Assembly: GCA_035701285.1 (NCBI GenBank)
Contig: DASSNT010000001.1
Location: forward strand, 1-47,839
DNA: 47,839 bases
Direction: 5' to 3'
From: DASSBR01 sp035701285
GTDB lineage: Bacteria; Pseudomonadota; Gammaproteobacteria; Natronospirales; DASSBR01
The notes beneath the pieces were generated by a model. It did no database searches. It worked only from the letters and a program-made list of their open reading frames with translations, and was not told where the DNA came from. Numbering within the stretch: the stretch's first letter is position 1; every line of letters starts with the position of its first letter. Both the position numbers and the translations under genes were made by a program. Shown here one piece after another: positions 15,856 to 24,596 of the stretch.

Positions 15856-18800
15856 CTAGCTGCGCTCGTGAAACGGCCTCAAATCGTCAATTACCACGCG
15901 TTTACTGCCCCAGCTATGGTCCACGCTCCCGTCTACCAGATACGGGCCTGGCGTTGTGACACGTGGTGCCAGCCGCGGATAAACCGGCGGCTGGATGACC
16001 GTTTCGACCAGACCGGTCTCGTCCTCCAGCGTCAGGAACTGCATGACCCGACCGTCGCCGAGCCGGTGGACGCGGCTGGCCGCTACAATACCGGCAAAGC
16101 GCACCGGCCCGGCGCCCACGGGCGTTTGCGATATCTCGGCGGCCGTCCGGCAGCCGATCTCGCGCGCGTCGTCACGCAGGATCTCCATCGGGTGGGCAGT
16201 CAGATGCATCTCCAGGTAATCGAGCTCGTTGCGAATCCGCACGAGCAACCGATAGCGGCGCCGCGAATCGTCTTCGGGAAACCCGGTTCGGGCGTGGCGG
16301 CCGACAGATTCGAAAGCGCTCCGGCTCAGCTCGCCCTTCAGGCCCTTCACCAGCGCTTCATGCACGAACGGATAAACATCCGCCGACAGCGGCGGCAGGT
16401 CGTCGCACGCACCGCTCATAATCAGCGCCCGCGCTTCGCGCGCCGCCAGAGGCACCCGCGCGAGCAGATCATCCATGCTGCGAAAGCGTCCACGACTCGC
16501 ACGGCTGACGATAACGGCCTCCGCTGACTTACGGCTCAAATGTTTCAACCGGGCAAAGCCGACGCGCACGGCGCTCCCATCCCGCGTCTGCGCCGGCGCG
16601 GCGGCGAGTCCTGCCTCATTGACGCTCGGCGGCAACAGGCGCAGGTTGTGGCGCTCCAGGTCCGCGCCGATCGTGCGCAACGGGTATGCGCCACCGTAGC
16701 CATTCAGCAGTGCGACAGCCCACGCCACCGGGTGGTGCGTTTTCATGTAAACCGCTGCATACGCCATCACCGCGTAGCTTGTGGCGTGCGCCTTGGCGAA
16801 TGAGTAGGCGGCGAAGCGCCGGGCGGTGGCCCACGCTGCCCGAGCCAGCGCCGGATCGGAACCCGCTTTATCCGCCGCACCCGCGAAATAGCGCTCCAGT
16901 TCAGCCAGCGCCCCGGCATCGTCGCCGGCCGCTATGATGGCGGCGCGAAGCTCATCGGCGGCGGCCAGCGAAAGGCCACCGATCTCGGCAAGCACGCGGA
17001 TGAGATCTTCGTCGTAAAGCAAAAGGCCCTGGGTTTGACGCAGGCGCTCCGCCAGCACCGGGTGTACCGGTTGCTCCGGTGCCTCGTCGTGCGCGAGCCG
17101 CACGTATTCGTGCTTGGCGGCGCCGCCGGCCGCGCCCGGCCGAACCAGCGCCAGCGCCGCCGCGCAGTCGTCGATGCTGCGGATGTCGAGCCGGGTCAGC
17201 AGCGCGCGCACCGCCGGGGTCTCCACCTGGAAGCAGCCGATGGTGTCTGCACGGTCCAGGCAATCAAGCACAGACGGATCGTCCAGCGGCAGATCCAAAA
17301 CGTCCGCACCGCGCGGCTGCCCCGCAAGCGTTGCCGCATCGCTTAGCTGCGTCAGTAGTTTGCTGCCGAGAAGATCGAGTTTTATCAGGCCCGTGCGCGC
17401 GATCGAACGCAGATCGTACTGGGTGACGACGAGGCCGCGCGACGCTTTCTCCACGGGGGCGTAGTCGGCAATCGGGGCATCGCCGACGACCAGGCCGGCC
17501 GGATGCAACGCCAGGTGCCGAGGCTTGGCAACCAGCCGCAAGGCGAGCAACAACATGCGCAGCTCAGCTGAGGTCGCGCCGGGATAAACCGCCTCCGGGC
17601 TAGCTGACATCTCCTCGCCGTCAGGCGGCAGCCGAGCGCTGACGCGCTCGATCAGGCCGCGCCCGGCGCCCAGCGCCTTGAGTCCCTCGCGCAACGCCCC
17701 GCGCATCTGAAACCGATGAATCGCGCCCACCATCGCCGTATGGCCGCGGCCGAAGCGGCGGCCGGCCCAGGCGATCAACTCGTCGCGATGGCGCGAACAG
17801 ACGTCGATGTCGATGTCCGGCGGGCTGGCGCGGCGTGCGTGCAGAAACCGCTCGAACAGCAGGTCGTGCGCTACCGGATCAATGCTGGAAACGCCGCTCA
17901 GGTGCACGACCAGCGAACCGATCGCGGAGCCGCGCGCCGCAACCGGAATGGCTCTGGCGCGAGCCGCTTCGGCAATCTCCGCCGCGACCAAAAAGTAGCC
18001 AGCGTAGCCGAGCTCGTTGATGACGGCCAGTTCCTGGGCGAGCCGCCGATCGTACACGTCATCCCGATATTGCCGCTGCGCCCGGCGATCTTCGAGCGCC
18101 TTGCGACAGAGGCTCCCGAGGAGCTCCATCGGTTTCGCGCCCTCGAACGCCTCGGCGCCCGGGAGGACCGGCGGTCCAGCCGGAAGCTCATACTGGCACG
18201 CCGCCGCGATCGTCTCCGCGCCGGCAACAGCCTCCGGAATGTCGGCGTACAGACGCGCTGCCTCGTCGGGAGCGCGAAGCCACCGCTCGGCGGGCTCAAT
18301 GGTGCCTGAATCCAGAATGTCGACAACCCGGCGTCCTTGCCTGATGGCCATCTGCAGAACGTGCAGGGCATGATCGGCCGCATCAAGCAAAACGACCTCG
18401 GGGTCGGCGACAAGGCGCACGCCGAGGCGACGGGCTGTCCGCACGGCAGCCGACTGCTGCTCCAGCCCGATCGGCCGCACCAGCAGCAGCCCGATATCCG
18501 CCGGTTCCAGATCTTCCGCTTCGGCAAGTCGTTCCAGCGTCTCTTCGTCGCCCGTCAGCACGAACAATCCCGCCGACAGGCCCGCGAGCGCCGCAACCGG
18601 ATCCGCAGCGATGCGCTGCTCTGCGGCCGTGCCGCTCCCGCCGCGGCGGCGGCTGACGATGCGGCACAGATTCCGGTATCCGGTCTCCTCCCTCGCCAGC
18701 AGCACCAGCCGGCCTGCCTGATCGCCGGGACTCCGCTTGCCGGCGTTCGGGCGCAGCTCGGCACCGCTGATCGGCCGGATGCCTCGCGCCCGGCAGAGAT

Positions 18801-18951
18801 CATGAAACTGCGGCTGGCCGGCGAGACTGTCGATGTCGGTCAGCGCAAGCGCCGGATAACCCAGCGCAGAGGCACGCTCGACCAGCGCCTCCGGCGAGGC
18901 GGTGCCATAGCCGAAGGAATAGTCGCTCTTGACGTGCAGCGGGATAAGCAT
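15856..18951 (-). CDS. DnaE2-like accessory DNA polymerase III alpha subunit
   Basis: 1031 aa. C-family polymerase: catalytic aspartates in PPDIDIDV (D381, D383) and LIKLDLLGS (D526) are intact. C-terminal helix-hairpin-helix and an OB fold (GRVMQFLTLEDETGLVE, about 965-981) are present. The N-terminal PHP domain begins LHVKSDYSFGYG: the second metal-binding His of the usual HxH motif is Lys (K8), so PHP metal binding is probably lost, meaning no PHP proofreading. The size fits DnaE2 (about 1050) better than replicative DnaE (about 1160). The usual partners ImuA and ImuB are not adjacent; instead a UdgX-type glycosylase is divergent, 50 bp away. Role inferred: lesion or abasic-site bypass. 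Confidence 0.85.
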   Translation of the reverse strand: MLIPLHVKSDYSFGYGTASPEALVERASALGYPALALTDIDSLAGQPQFHDLCRARGIRPISGAELRPNAGKRSPGDQAGRLVLLAREETGYRNLCRIVSRRRGGSGTAAEQRIAADPVAALAGLSAGLFVLTGDEETLERLAEAEDLEPADIGLLLVRPIGLEQQSAAVRTARRLGVRLVADPEVVLLDAADHALHVLQMAIRQGRRVVDILDSGTIEPAERWLRAPDEAARLYADIPEAVAGAETIAAACQYELPAGPPVLPGAEAFEGAKPMELLGSLCRKALEDRRAQRQYRDDVYDRRLAQELAVINELGYAGYFLVAAEIAEAARARAIPVAARGSAIGSLVVHLSGVSSIDPVAHDLLFERFLHARRASPPDIDIDVCSRHRDELIAWAGRRFGRGHTAMVGAIHRFQMRGALREGLKALGAGRGLIERVSARLPPDGEEMSASPEAVYPGATSAELRMLLLALRLVAKPRHLALHPAGLVVGDAPIADYAPVEKASRGLVVTQYDLRSIARTGLIKLDLLGSKLLTQLSDAATLAGQPRGADVLDLPLDDPSVLDCLDRADTIGCFQVETPAVRALLTRLDIRSIDDCAAALALVRPGAAGGAAKHEYVRLAHDEAPEQPVHPVLAERLRQTQGLLLYDEDLIRVLAEIGGLSLAAADELRAAIIAAGDDAGALAELERYFAGAADKAGSDPALARAAWATARRFAAYSFAKAHATSYAVMAYAAVYMKTHHPVAWAVALLNGYGGAYPLRTIGADLERHNLRLLPPSVNEAGLAAAPAQTRDGSAVRVGFARLKHLSRKSAEAVIVSRASRGRFRSMDDLLARVPLAAREARALIMSGACDDLPPLSADVYPFVHEALVKGLKGELSRSAFESVGRHARTGFPEDDSRRRYRLLVRIRNELDYLEMHLTAHPMEILRDDAREIGCRTAAEISQTPVGAGPVRFAGIVAASRVHRLGDGRVMQFLTLEDETGLVETVIQPPVYPRLAPRVTTPGPYLVDGSVDHSWGSKRVVIDDLRPFHERS

Positions 18952-19001
18952 GATCAGACCGTAACGGTTTTATACTGTCATTTAAGCAAAGGAAGGCGAA
19001 T

Positions 19002-19637
19002 ATGACAGACACGGACGTCACGGCTGCGGATTTTCTGCCCGCACAGCGCTCGATGAGCGCGCTCCAGCGCGCGGCGGCATCCTGTCGCGGCTGCGATCTT
19101 TATGAAGCCGCCACACAAACAGTATTCGGTGAAGGGCTGAAGCGATCCCGGTTGATGCTGGTCGGCGAGATGCCGGGCGACAAGGAAGATCTCGCCGGCA
19201 AACCTTTCGTCGGGCCGGCCGGACGGCTACTCGACGAAGCGCTCGAAGAAGCCGGTATCGACCGCAGCGACGCCTACATCACCAACGTGGTCAAGCATTT
19301 CAAATGGGAGCCGCGCGGCAAGCGCCGGCTGCACAAGACACCGAACCGGCGCGAAGTCGGCGCCTGCCTGCCGTGGCTTGAGGCCGAAATCGCGCTGGTA
19401 AAACCGGCAGTCTTCGTCTGCCTCGGCGCCACCGCCGCGAAGGCGCTGCTCGGCCCCGGCTTCCGGGTGACCGAGCAGCATGGCCGGTTCGTGAACTCGG
19501 ATTGGGCCGAGCACACGATGGCGACGGCGCATCCGTCGGCGGTCCTCAGGATGCGCGATCGCGAGTCGCGCGAGCGGGCCAGGCGCGAACTGACGGCGGA
19601 CCTGGCGACGGCCGCGCGGGTGCTCGACGGCGGCTAG
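19002..19637 (+). CDS. udgX: UdgX-type uracil-DNA glycosylase
   Basis: 211 aa. Family 4-like uracil-DNA glycosylase with iron-sulfur cysteines (C28, C31 and two later, in VGACLPWL and VFVCLGA). The water-activating loop reads GEMPGDKED (E56), and the UdgX-specific insertion KRRLH is at 107-111. In Mycobacterium smegmatis UdgX the equivalent His (KRRIH) forms a covalent bond with the deoxyribose after uracil removal, so the enzyme stays attached to the site. H111 should do the same. RBS AAGGAAGG precedes the ATG. Divergent from the DnaE2-like gene. Its stop overlaps the convergent peptidase stop (CTAG). Confidence 0.92.
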   Translation: MTDTDVTAADFLPAQRSMSALQRAAASCRGCDLYEAATQTVFGEGLKRSRLMLVGEMPGDKEDLAGKPFVGPAGRLLDEALEEAGIDRSDAYITNVVKHFKWEPRGKRRLHKTPNRREVGACLPWLEAEIALVKPAVFVCLGATAAKALLGPGFRVTEQHGRFVNSDWAEHTMATAHPSAVLRMRDRESRERARRELTADLATAARVLDGG

Positions 19638-21970
19638 TCCTCGTCCGGGTGCATCTGGTACTCGTGCGGCGGCGTGTTGCCGGCCAGGTACCGCACGAAA
19701 TAGTCCCAGCGGCGGCGCGTGATGTACGACGACAACTTGCCGTAGCCGTGGTGCGCATTGGGCACCAGCAGCAGATCGAAGTCCTTGTTCGCCTTCATCA
19801 GCGCCTGCACCACCAGCATGGTGTTGCTCATCGGCACGTTGTCGTCCATCGTGCCGTGCACCAGCATCAGATGGCCTTTCAGGTTGGCCGCATGCGTCTG
19901 GTTGGCGGCCTTGTCGTAATTCGTGCTGCCGTCCTCGCGCTCGACCAGCAGCCCCTGGAACTTTTCGCCCCAGTCGTTTTCGTAGTTGCGATTGTCGTGG
20001 TTGCCGCTCTCCGACCAGGCAACCTTGAAAAAGTCCGGATACATGAACATCGCGTCGGTGCTCGCGAAACCACCGCCGGAATGGCCCCAGATGCCGACAC
20101 GGCTCAAGTCGATCCACGGGTAGCGCTCGGCCAGTTGCTTGATGCCGGCCACCTGGTCCGGCAGCGTGTTGTCGTGCATGTTGCCGTACCACGTGTCGTG
20201 GAACGACTTCGAGCGCCACGGCGTCCCCATGCCATTGATCGCGACGACGACGAACCCGAGCTCCGCCAGCGCCTGATGGCCGCCGCGCGCCGACCGGAAG
20301 CTGAAGCCGCGCACCGAGCCGGTCTGCGGGCCAGGATAAATGTAATCGATGACCGGGTACTTTTTGTGCGGATCAAAGTTCGTCGGCTTGAACATCATGC
20401 CGTACAGCGCAGTCTTGCCGTCGCGAGCCTTGACCACGAACGGCATCGGCGGCACCCAGCCGGTGGCCTTGAGTCGCGAGATATCAGCCCGGGCGACCGT
20501 CGCGATGACGTGGCCGTCCGAGGAGGCGCGCAGCACGGTTACCGGCGGCTCGGCCGGCGTGGAATAGCTATCGACGAAGTACGTGCCATCCGGCGACATC
20601 GTGATCGTGTGGTCGGCGTGCTCCGGCGTCAGCAGCACCGGCTCGCCGCCGTCGAGGCTGACCTTGAAGAACTGCCGGTAGTACGGATTGACGCCCGGCT
20701 CACGGCCGACGCCGACAAACCATAACGTGCGCGAATCGCGATCGAGATGGCGTACCTGCGTGACGTTGCCGTAGCCAGTCGTGATCGCGTGCTTGAGCTT
20801 ACCGGTATCGAGATCGTGCAGGTACAGGTTGCCCCAGTTGGTGCGCTCGGAGAACCAGATGAATTCGCCGGCCTTCGGCAGGTACTGCCAGTTGACCATG
20901 CCGCGGCCGCTTTCGTAATAGGTTTTGACGCTGTCTTCGAAGACGGTCCGCACTTCGCCGCTGCTCGCATCGACGATGCGGAACCATTCGTGCTGGCGGT
21001 CGCGCGACGTCGACACCAGCGCGAAGCTGTCGCTGTCGGGCGCCCATTTAACATCGCTCCACGCGTGCCGGTCGCGCCCGCAGGCGAGCGTATCGCACAG
21101 GCTGGAGAGGCGCTGCTCCGGCGGCATCTTCACATGCACGAGCTTGCCGCTCTTCACGTTGATGACCACCGGCTCGACCATGAACACGTGCTCGTCGCCC
21201 GGCAGCGGGTATTTCCACGCTTCGAGCTTCGGATGGCCGACCTTCGTCTTGAGCGTGTACATGTTGCCGACCTTGCGCTGGTCCTGCCGGTAGGTCGCGA
21301 CCTGGGTCGAATCCGGCGACCATTTCACGATCGCCCCGACATCATGGATCCAGCCGGCGTTCCCGGTGGCGTAGCCGTAGTTCTCGACGCCGTCGGTGGT
21401 GAGTTGCGTTTCTTCACCGGTCGCGTTATCGCGCAGCCACAAATTCCAGTCGCGGATGAACACGGCATACTCGCCGCTGGGCGACAGCACGCCCGGCTCG
21501 TCCCCCGGCTTATGCGCAAGCTCGGACTTTTTATCGATGCACTCGCCAGCGCCACTCAACTCACAGAAGTAGTGCTCGCCGTTGAGGACAATGTCGAAGC
21601 GACCGTCAACGATTTCGTAATCATCAATACCGAGTTCGTCGGCCTCAACCGGCTCTTCGACAACCGCATTGAGCGCCTTCGCCAGCTTCTCCTGATCGAA
21701 TGCCGGTTCCACCTTGCCGGTTGTCGCGTCCATCACCCGATAGTGATCGCCGGAAGCGTCGTGGTCGACGTACCAGAAATGAGAATCGTCCAGCCAGTGG
21801 ACGTACCGCACGGCATGATCAATGAGCGGCCGCGTGTTGTAGCCCATAAAGCGCTCGGCGCGCGCATAATCGGCATCCGTAAGCGGCCGCGCCTGAGCGC
21901 TGACACTCGCAACACACGCCGAAACCATCAAGACCAGCAGCGCGCGCTGCCCTCTCGTCATCAAAGCCAT
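19634..21970 (-). CDS. Exported S9 family prolyl peptidase, dipeptidyl peptidase IV type
   Basis: 778 aa. Signal peptide (ALLVLMVSACVASVSAQA, about 9-26), an eight-bladed beta propeller to about residue 540, then an alpha/beta hydrolase. Catalytic Ser in GHSGGGF (S631), Asp in TMDDN (D709/D710) and His in NAHHGY (H740/H741). DPP IV enzymes remove X-Pro dipeptides from peptide N-termini; a periplasmic role in peptide scavenging is likely. The ATG at 21970 follows GAGGAG by 8 nt; the same frame continues upstream but contains no signal sequence there. Confidence 0.93.
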   Translation of the reverse strand: MALMTRGQRALLVLMVSACVASVSAQARPLTDADYARAERFMGYNTRPLIDHAVRYVHWLDDSHFWYVDHDASGDHYRVMDATTGKVEPAFDQEKLAKALNAVVEEPVEADELGIDDYEIVDGRFDIVLNGEHYFCELSGAGECIDKKSELAHKPGDEPGVLSPSGEYAVFIRDWNLWLRDNATGEETQLTTDGVENYGYATGNAGWIHDVGAIVKWSPDSTQVATYRQDQRKVGNMYTLKTKVGHPKLEAWKYPLPGDEHVFMVEPVVINVKSGKLVHVKMPPEQRLSSLCDTLACGRDRHAWSDVKWAPDSDSFALVSTSRDRQHEWFRIVDASSGEVRTVFEDSVKTYYESGRGMVNWQYLPKAGEFIWFSERTNWGNLYLHDLDTGKLKHAITTGYGNVTQVRHLDRDSRTLWFVGVGREPGVNPYYRQFFKVSLDGGEPVLLTPEHADHTITMSPDGTYFVDSYSTPAEPPVTVLRASSDGHVIATVARADISRLKATGWVPPMPFVVKARDGKTALYGMMFKPTNFDPHKKYPVIDYIYPGPQTGSVRGFSFRSARGGHQALAELGFVVVAINGMGTPWRSKSFHDTWYGNMHDNTLPDQVAGIKQLAERYPWIDLSRVGIWGHSGGGFASTDAMFMYPDFFKVAWSESGNHDNRNYENDWGEKFQGLLVEREDGSTNYDKAANQTHAANLKGHLMLVHGTMDDNVPMSNTMLVVQALMKANKDFDLLLVPNAHHGYGKLSSYITRRRWDYFVRYLAGNTPPHEYQMHPDED

Positions 21971-22034
21971 TCGGGCACTCCTCAACCGGGACCTGCGGCG
22001 GTCTCGGCAGCAATTATCCAAGGGTTCATCCCTA

Positions 22035-22062
22035 TTGTACGATATCGGCCAAACGGTAGACT
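22035..22062 (+). promoter_or_regulatory. Promoter of candidate small RNA
   Basis: TTGTAC (22035-22040), 16-nt spacer, TAGACT (22057-22062). Followed about 30 nt after the -10 by a strong terminator, so it appears to drive a short transcript. Confidence 0.4.
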
Positions 22063-22068
22063 GAAGCC

Positions 22069-22138
22069 ATTGCCAGATGGACCTGAGCAAGAGCCGAGGT
22101 CGGCGCAAGGATGTGCCGAAACCTCGGCTTGTTTTTTT
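22069..22138 (+). ncRNA. Candidate small RNA of about 70 nt
   Basis: Bounded by the promoter at 22035-22062 and a rho-independent terminator ending at 22138. No open reading frame of note lies inside. It sits in the 488-bp gene-free stretch 21971-22458 between the divergent peptidase and kaiC genes. Beyond this RNA the stretch holds only the kaiC promoter region with a palindrome. It resembles no RNA family that I recognise. Function unknown. Confidence 0.4.
22092..22138 (+). terminator. Rho-independent terminator
   Basis: Outer stem AGCCGAGGT (22092-22100) / ACCTCGGCT (22121-22129), inner stem CGGC/GCCG, then TG and a run of seven T. No annotated plus-strand gene ends upstream, which argues for a short RNA or leader transcript. 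Confidence 0.8.
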
Positions 22139-22405
22139 GTGATTCCGGCAACCTTCCAGCGGAACCCCGCATTGGCGCCTTGCAGCAAAGGGCGCTGCAT
22201 AATCAACGTTCTGGTTCAGGGCAACAACCGCAACAACTTGTCCCGCCCCATCAGCTTGCATTAAATTTACCGCCCGGCAGACTACAAGACCCCTTCGAGG
22301 CTGCGGCGAATGGCATCTTCAAGCCCGTACATGGACGCGCAACGCCGGGCACGGGTCCCCCGCTTCACTTTATTTCCTGCCTCTCTTGAACGCTGTTGCA
22401 CCAGC

Positions 22406-22417
22406 CCCAATATTGGG
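22406..22417. promoter_or_regulatory. Perfect 12-bp palindrome upstream of kaiC, possible operator
   Basis: CCCAATATTGGG is a perfect dyad 41 bp before the kaiC start. It overlaps the possible -35 TTGGGT (22414-22419), which lies 17 nt before ATAAAT. A regulator binding here would block the putative kaiC promoter. Confidence 0.35.
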
Positions 22418-22458
22418 TTGCCGTTGAGGTGAACCATAAATCTTGCATGGGAGGCCAG

Positions 22459-23928
22459 ATGGATCAACGCAGTTCGCCCGTCACCAAGCCGCCGTCGCCC
22501 CAGTTACAGAAAGTCCCCACCGGCATTGACGGGTTCGATGAAATTACCCTCGGCGGTCTGCCGCAGGGACGGTCGGCGCTGCTATGCGGTGCCGCCGGCT
22601 GCGGGAAGACGGTTTTCGGGGTCACTTTCCTGGTTGAAGGCGCCACCCGCTTCGACGACCCTGGCGTATTCGTGAGTTTCGAGGAGACCGCTCCCGACCT
22701 CACCACGAATGTGGCGTCGCTGGGGTACGACCTGCAGGACTTGATCGACCGGCATAAACTCATCATCGACCACGTTCAGGTGGAGCGCAGCGAAATCGAG
22801 GAAGCCGGCGAATACGATCTGGAAGGCCTGTTCGTCCGCCTCGGCTACGCGATCGACAGGATTGGCGCAAAGCGGGTGGTTCTCGACACGCTCGAATCCC
22901 TGTTCGCCGGTCTGTCGGACGCCGCGATCCTCCGCGCCGAACTGCGCCGGCTGTTCGCATGGCTCAAGAGCAAGGGCGTTACCGCGATCATCACCGCCGA
23001 GCGGGGCGAGGGACAACTGACGCGCCACGGTCTGGAGGAGTATGTTTCGGACTGCGTGATCCTGCTCGACAACCAGGTTTACGACCAGATCGTGACGCGG
23101 CGGTTGCGGGTGGTGAAATACCGCGGCTCATCCCACGGCACGAACGAATACCCGTTCCTGATAGACGCAGGCGGCATCACGGTGCTGCCGATCACGTCCG
23201 TCGGGCTCGCCCATGAGGTGCTGGACGAGTTGGTCCCGACCGGCATAGCGGGTATCGACGGCATGCTGAGCGCCGGTGGCTATTACCGCGGGTCGAGCAT
23301 CCTGGTTTCCGGCGCCGCCGGCACCGGCAAAACCATATTCGGCGCACAATTCGCGAATAGCGTCTGCGCACGCGGCGAGCGCTGCCTCTATTTCGCCTTC
23401 GAGGAGTCGCCGCACCAGATCGTGCGCAACATGCGTTCGGTCTCGCTGGACCTTCGCAAGCACGTGGATGCCGGACTGCTGGCCTTCAAGGCGGCCCGGC
23501 CGTCGCTGCACGGCTTCGAAATGCACCTAGCGGGCATGTATCGCGACGTCGAGCAATTCAAACCCGCCGCGGTGGTGGTGGATCCGATCTCCGCCTTCCG
23601 CGGACCGGCGGGCGAAATCCATGCAGCGCTGCTGCGGATCGTCGACATGCTGAAGGCGCGCTGCATCACCGCGGTTTTCACCAGTCTGTCGCCGGCCATT
23701 CAGCACCAGATGACCGACGCCGACCGCAGCGTATCGTCCCTGATGGATGTGTGGATATCATTGTTCGATGTCGAAGCTAACGGCGAGCGCCACCGCGGCC
23801 TGCACGTGATCAAGTCGCGCGGCATGAGCAATTCGAACCAGTCCCGCGAATATCTGCTGACGGACGAGGGGATGCATCTGCGCGACCCGCAGTTTAAGCT
23901 GCCCGTATCTTCGCGGAGTGAAGTGTAA
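22459..23928 (+). CDS. kaiC: KaiC-family double-domain ATPase (KaiA-less clock type)
   Basis: 489 aa with two RecA-like domains. CI Walker A GAAGCGKT (44-51) and catalytic glutamates E75-E76; CII Walker A GAAGTGKT (285-292) and E315-E316. By alignment with cyanobacterial KaiC the phosphorylation pair S431/T432 is S426-S427 here, a Ser-Ser pair as reported for KaiC2-type proteins. The C-terminus is shorter than the 519-aa Synechococcus protein and lacks the tail that binds KaiA; no kaiA is present. KaiC is a hexameric autokinase/ATPase. The ATG at 22459 is favoured by GGGAGG 4 nt upstream; an ATG at 22447 is the alternative. The stop overlaps the first kaiB (TAATG). Confidence 0.92.
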   Translation: MDQRSSPVTKPPSPQLQKVPTGIDGFDEITLGGLPQGRSALLCGAAGCGKTVFGVTFLVEGATRFDDPGVFVSFEETAPDLTTNVASLGYDLQDLIDRHKLIIDHVQVERSEIEEAGEYDLEGLFVRLGYAIDRIGAKRVVLDTLESLFAGLSDAAILRAELRRLFAWLKSKGVTAIITAERGEGQLTRHGLEEYVSDCVILLDNQVYDQIVTRRLRVVKYRGSSHGTNEYPFLIDAGGITVLPITSVGLAHEVLDELVPTGIAGIDGMLSAGGYYRGSSILVSGAAGTGKTIFGAQFANSVCARGERCLYFAFEESPHQIVRNMRSVSLDLRKHVDAGLLAFKAARPSLHGFEMHLAGMYRDVEQFKPAAVVVDPISAFRGPAGEIHAALLRIVDMLKARCITAVFTSLSPAIQHQMTDADRSVSSLMDVWISLFDVEANGERHRGLHVIKSRGMSNSNQSREYLLTDEGMHLRDPQFKLPVSSRSEV

Positions 23929-24239
23929 TGAACGAGGCTTCTCCACAGGCCGCTGCGGAAACCGTCCATCTGCGCCTGTACGTCGCCGGGCAAACGGAAA
24001 AGTCGGTCGCCGCGCTGGCCAACCTGCGGAAGCTGTGCGAGGCGCACCTGGCGGGAAAGTACACGATTGAAGTCATCGACCTGACGCAAAACCCGCAACT
24101 GGCCGAAGGCGACCAGATTCTGGCGTTGCCGACGCTCGTCCGCCGCCTCCCGCCGCCGCTGAAGAAAATCATCGGCGACCTGTCGAACACGGAACGCGTT
24201 CTGGTCGGGCTCGACATCCGCCCGCGGGAAACGCCATGA
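23928..24239 (+). CDS. kaiB: KaiB, canonical
   Basis: 103 aa. Matches cyanobacterial KaiB throughout: LRLYVAGQTEKSVAAL, VIDLTQNPQLAEGDQILALP, KKIIGDLSNTERVLVGLD. The residues that control fold switching (S. elongatus G88 and D90) are conserved as G94 and D96, so it should swap between ground-state and thioredoxin-like folds. KaiB binds the CI ring of KaiC. Translationally coupled to kaiC and to the second kaiB (ATGA). Confidence 0.94.
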   Translation: MNEASPQAAAETVHLRLYVAGQTEKSVAALANLRKLCEAHLAGKYTIEVIDLTQNPQLAEGDQILALPTLVRRLPPPLKKIIGDLSNTERVLVGLDIRPRETP

Positions 24240-24592
24240 CCGACAAGCCATCGCTACGGCCGCGGACCAGCGACCCGCCGCTCATTCCAGCCGCTGATCG
24301 TTACCTGCTGAGACTCTATGTCAGCGGCGGAACCGAACGATCGACCCGCGCGATCGAAAACCTGCGTCACGTCTGCGAACGGCATCTCGACGGCCGCTAC
24401 GACCTGGAAGTCATCGATATCTATCAACATCCGGAGGCGGCCCGCGCGGCGCAAATCGTTGCTGCGCCGACCCTCGTCAAGGCCACGCCGGCTCCGTTGC
24501 GGCGCATCATCGGCGACCTGTCCGATCAGCACAAGGTGCTGCATGCTCTGAATCTCACTTCGCTGCCTACTCCACCAGACGTTATCGGTTGA
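24236..24592 (+). CDS. Second KaiB-like protein with altered fold-switch residues
   Basis: 118 aa, with an N-terminal extension of about 12 residues and a short tail. Same core as the first KaiB (LRLYVSGGTERSTRAIENL, IVAAPTLVKATPAPLRRIIGDLSD). At the fold-switch positions it has A104 and N106 in VLHALNL where canonical KaiB has GLD. In cyanobacteria G88A stabilises the KaiC-binding fold, so this paralogue may be biased to the fold-switched state. The tandem arrangement suggests duplication followed by specialisation. It overlaps the upstream kaiB and is 4 nt from the kinase gene. Confidence 0.88.
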   Translation: MTDKPSLRPRTSDPPLIPAADRYLLRLYVSGGTERSTRAIENLRHVCERHLDGRYDLEVIDIYQHPEAARAAQIVAAPTLVKATPAPLRRIIGDLSDQHKVLHALNLTSLPTPPDVIG

Positions 24593-24596
24593 GCTG

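Noticed and set aside
18966..18982. LexA box between the polymerase and udgX
   Set aside because: Only one half-site (CTGT) matches; the other half does not, so it is mentioned as a possibility and not annotated.
19502..22264. Two long plus-strand open frames opposite the peptidase gene
   Set aside because: Composition-driven shadows of the S9 peptidase; no recognisable protein.
22111..22389. Small open frames in the gap before kaiC
   Set aside because: No RBS, no motif, and they cross the terminator and promoter region.
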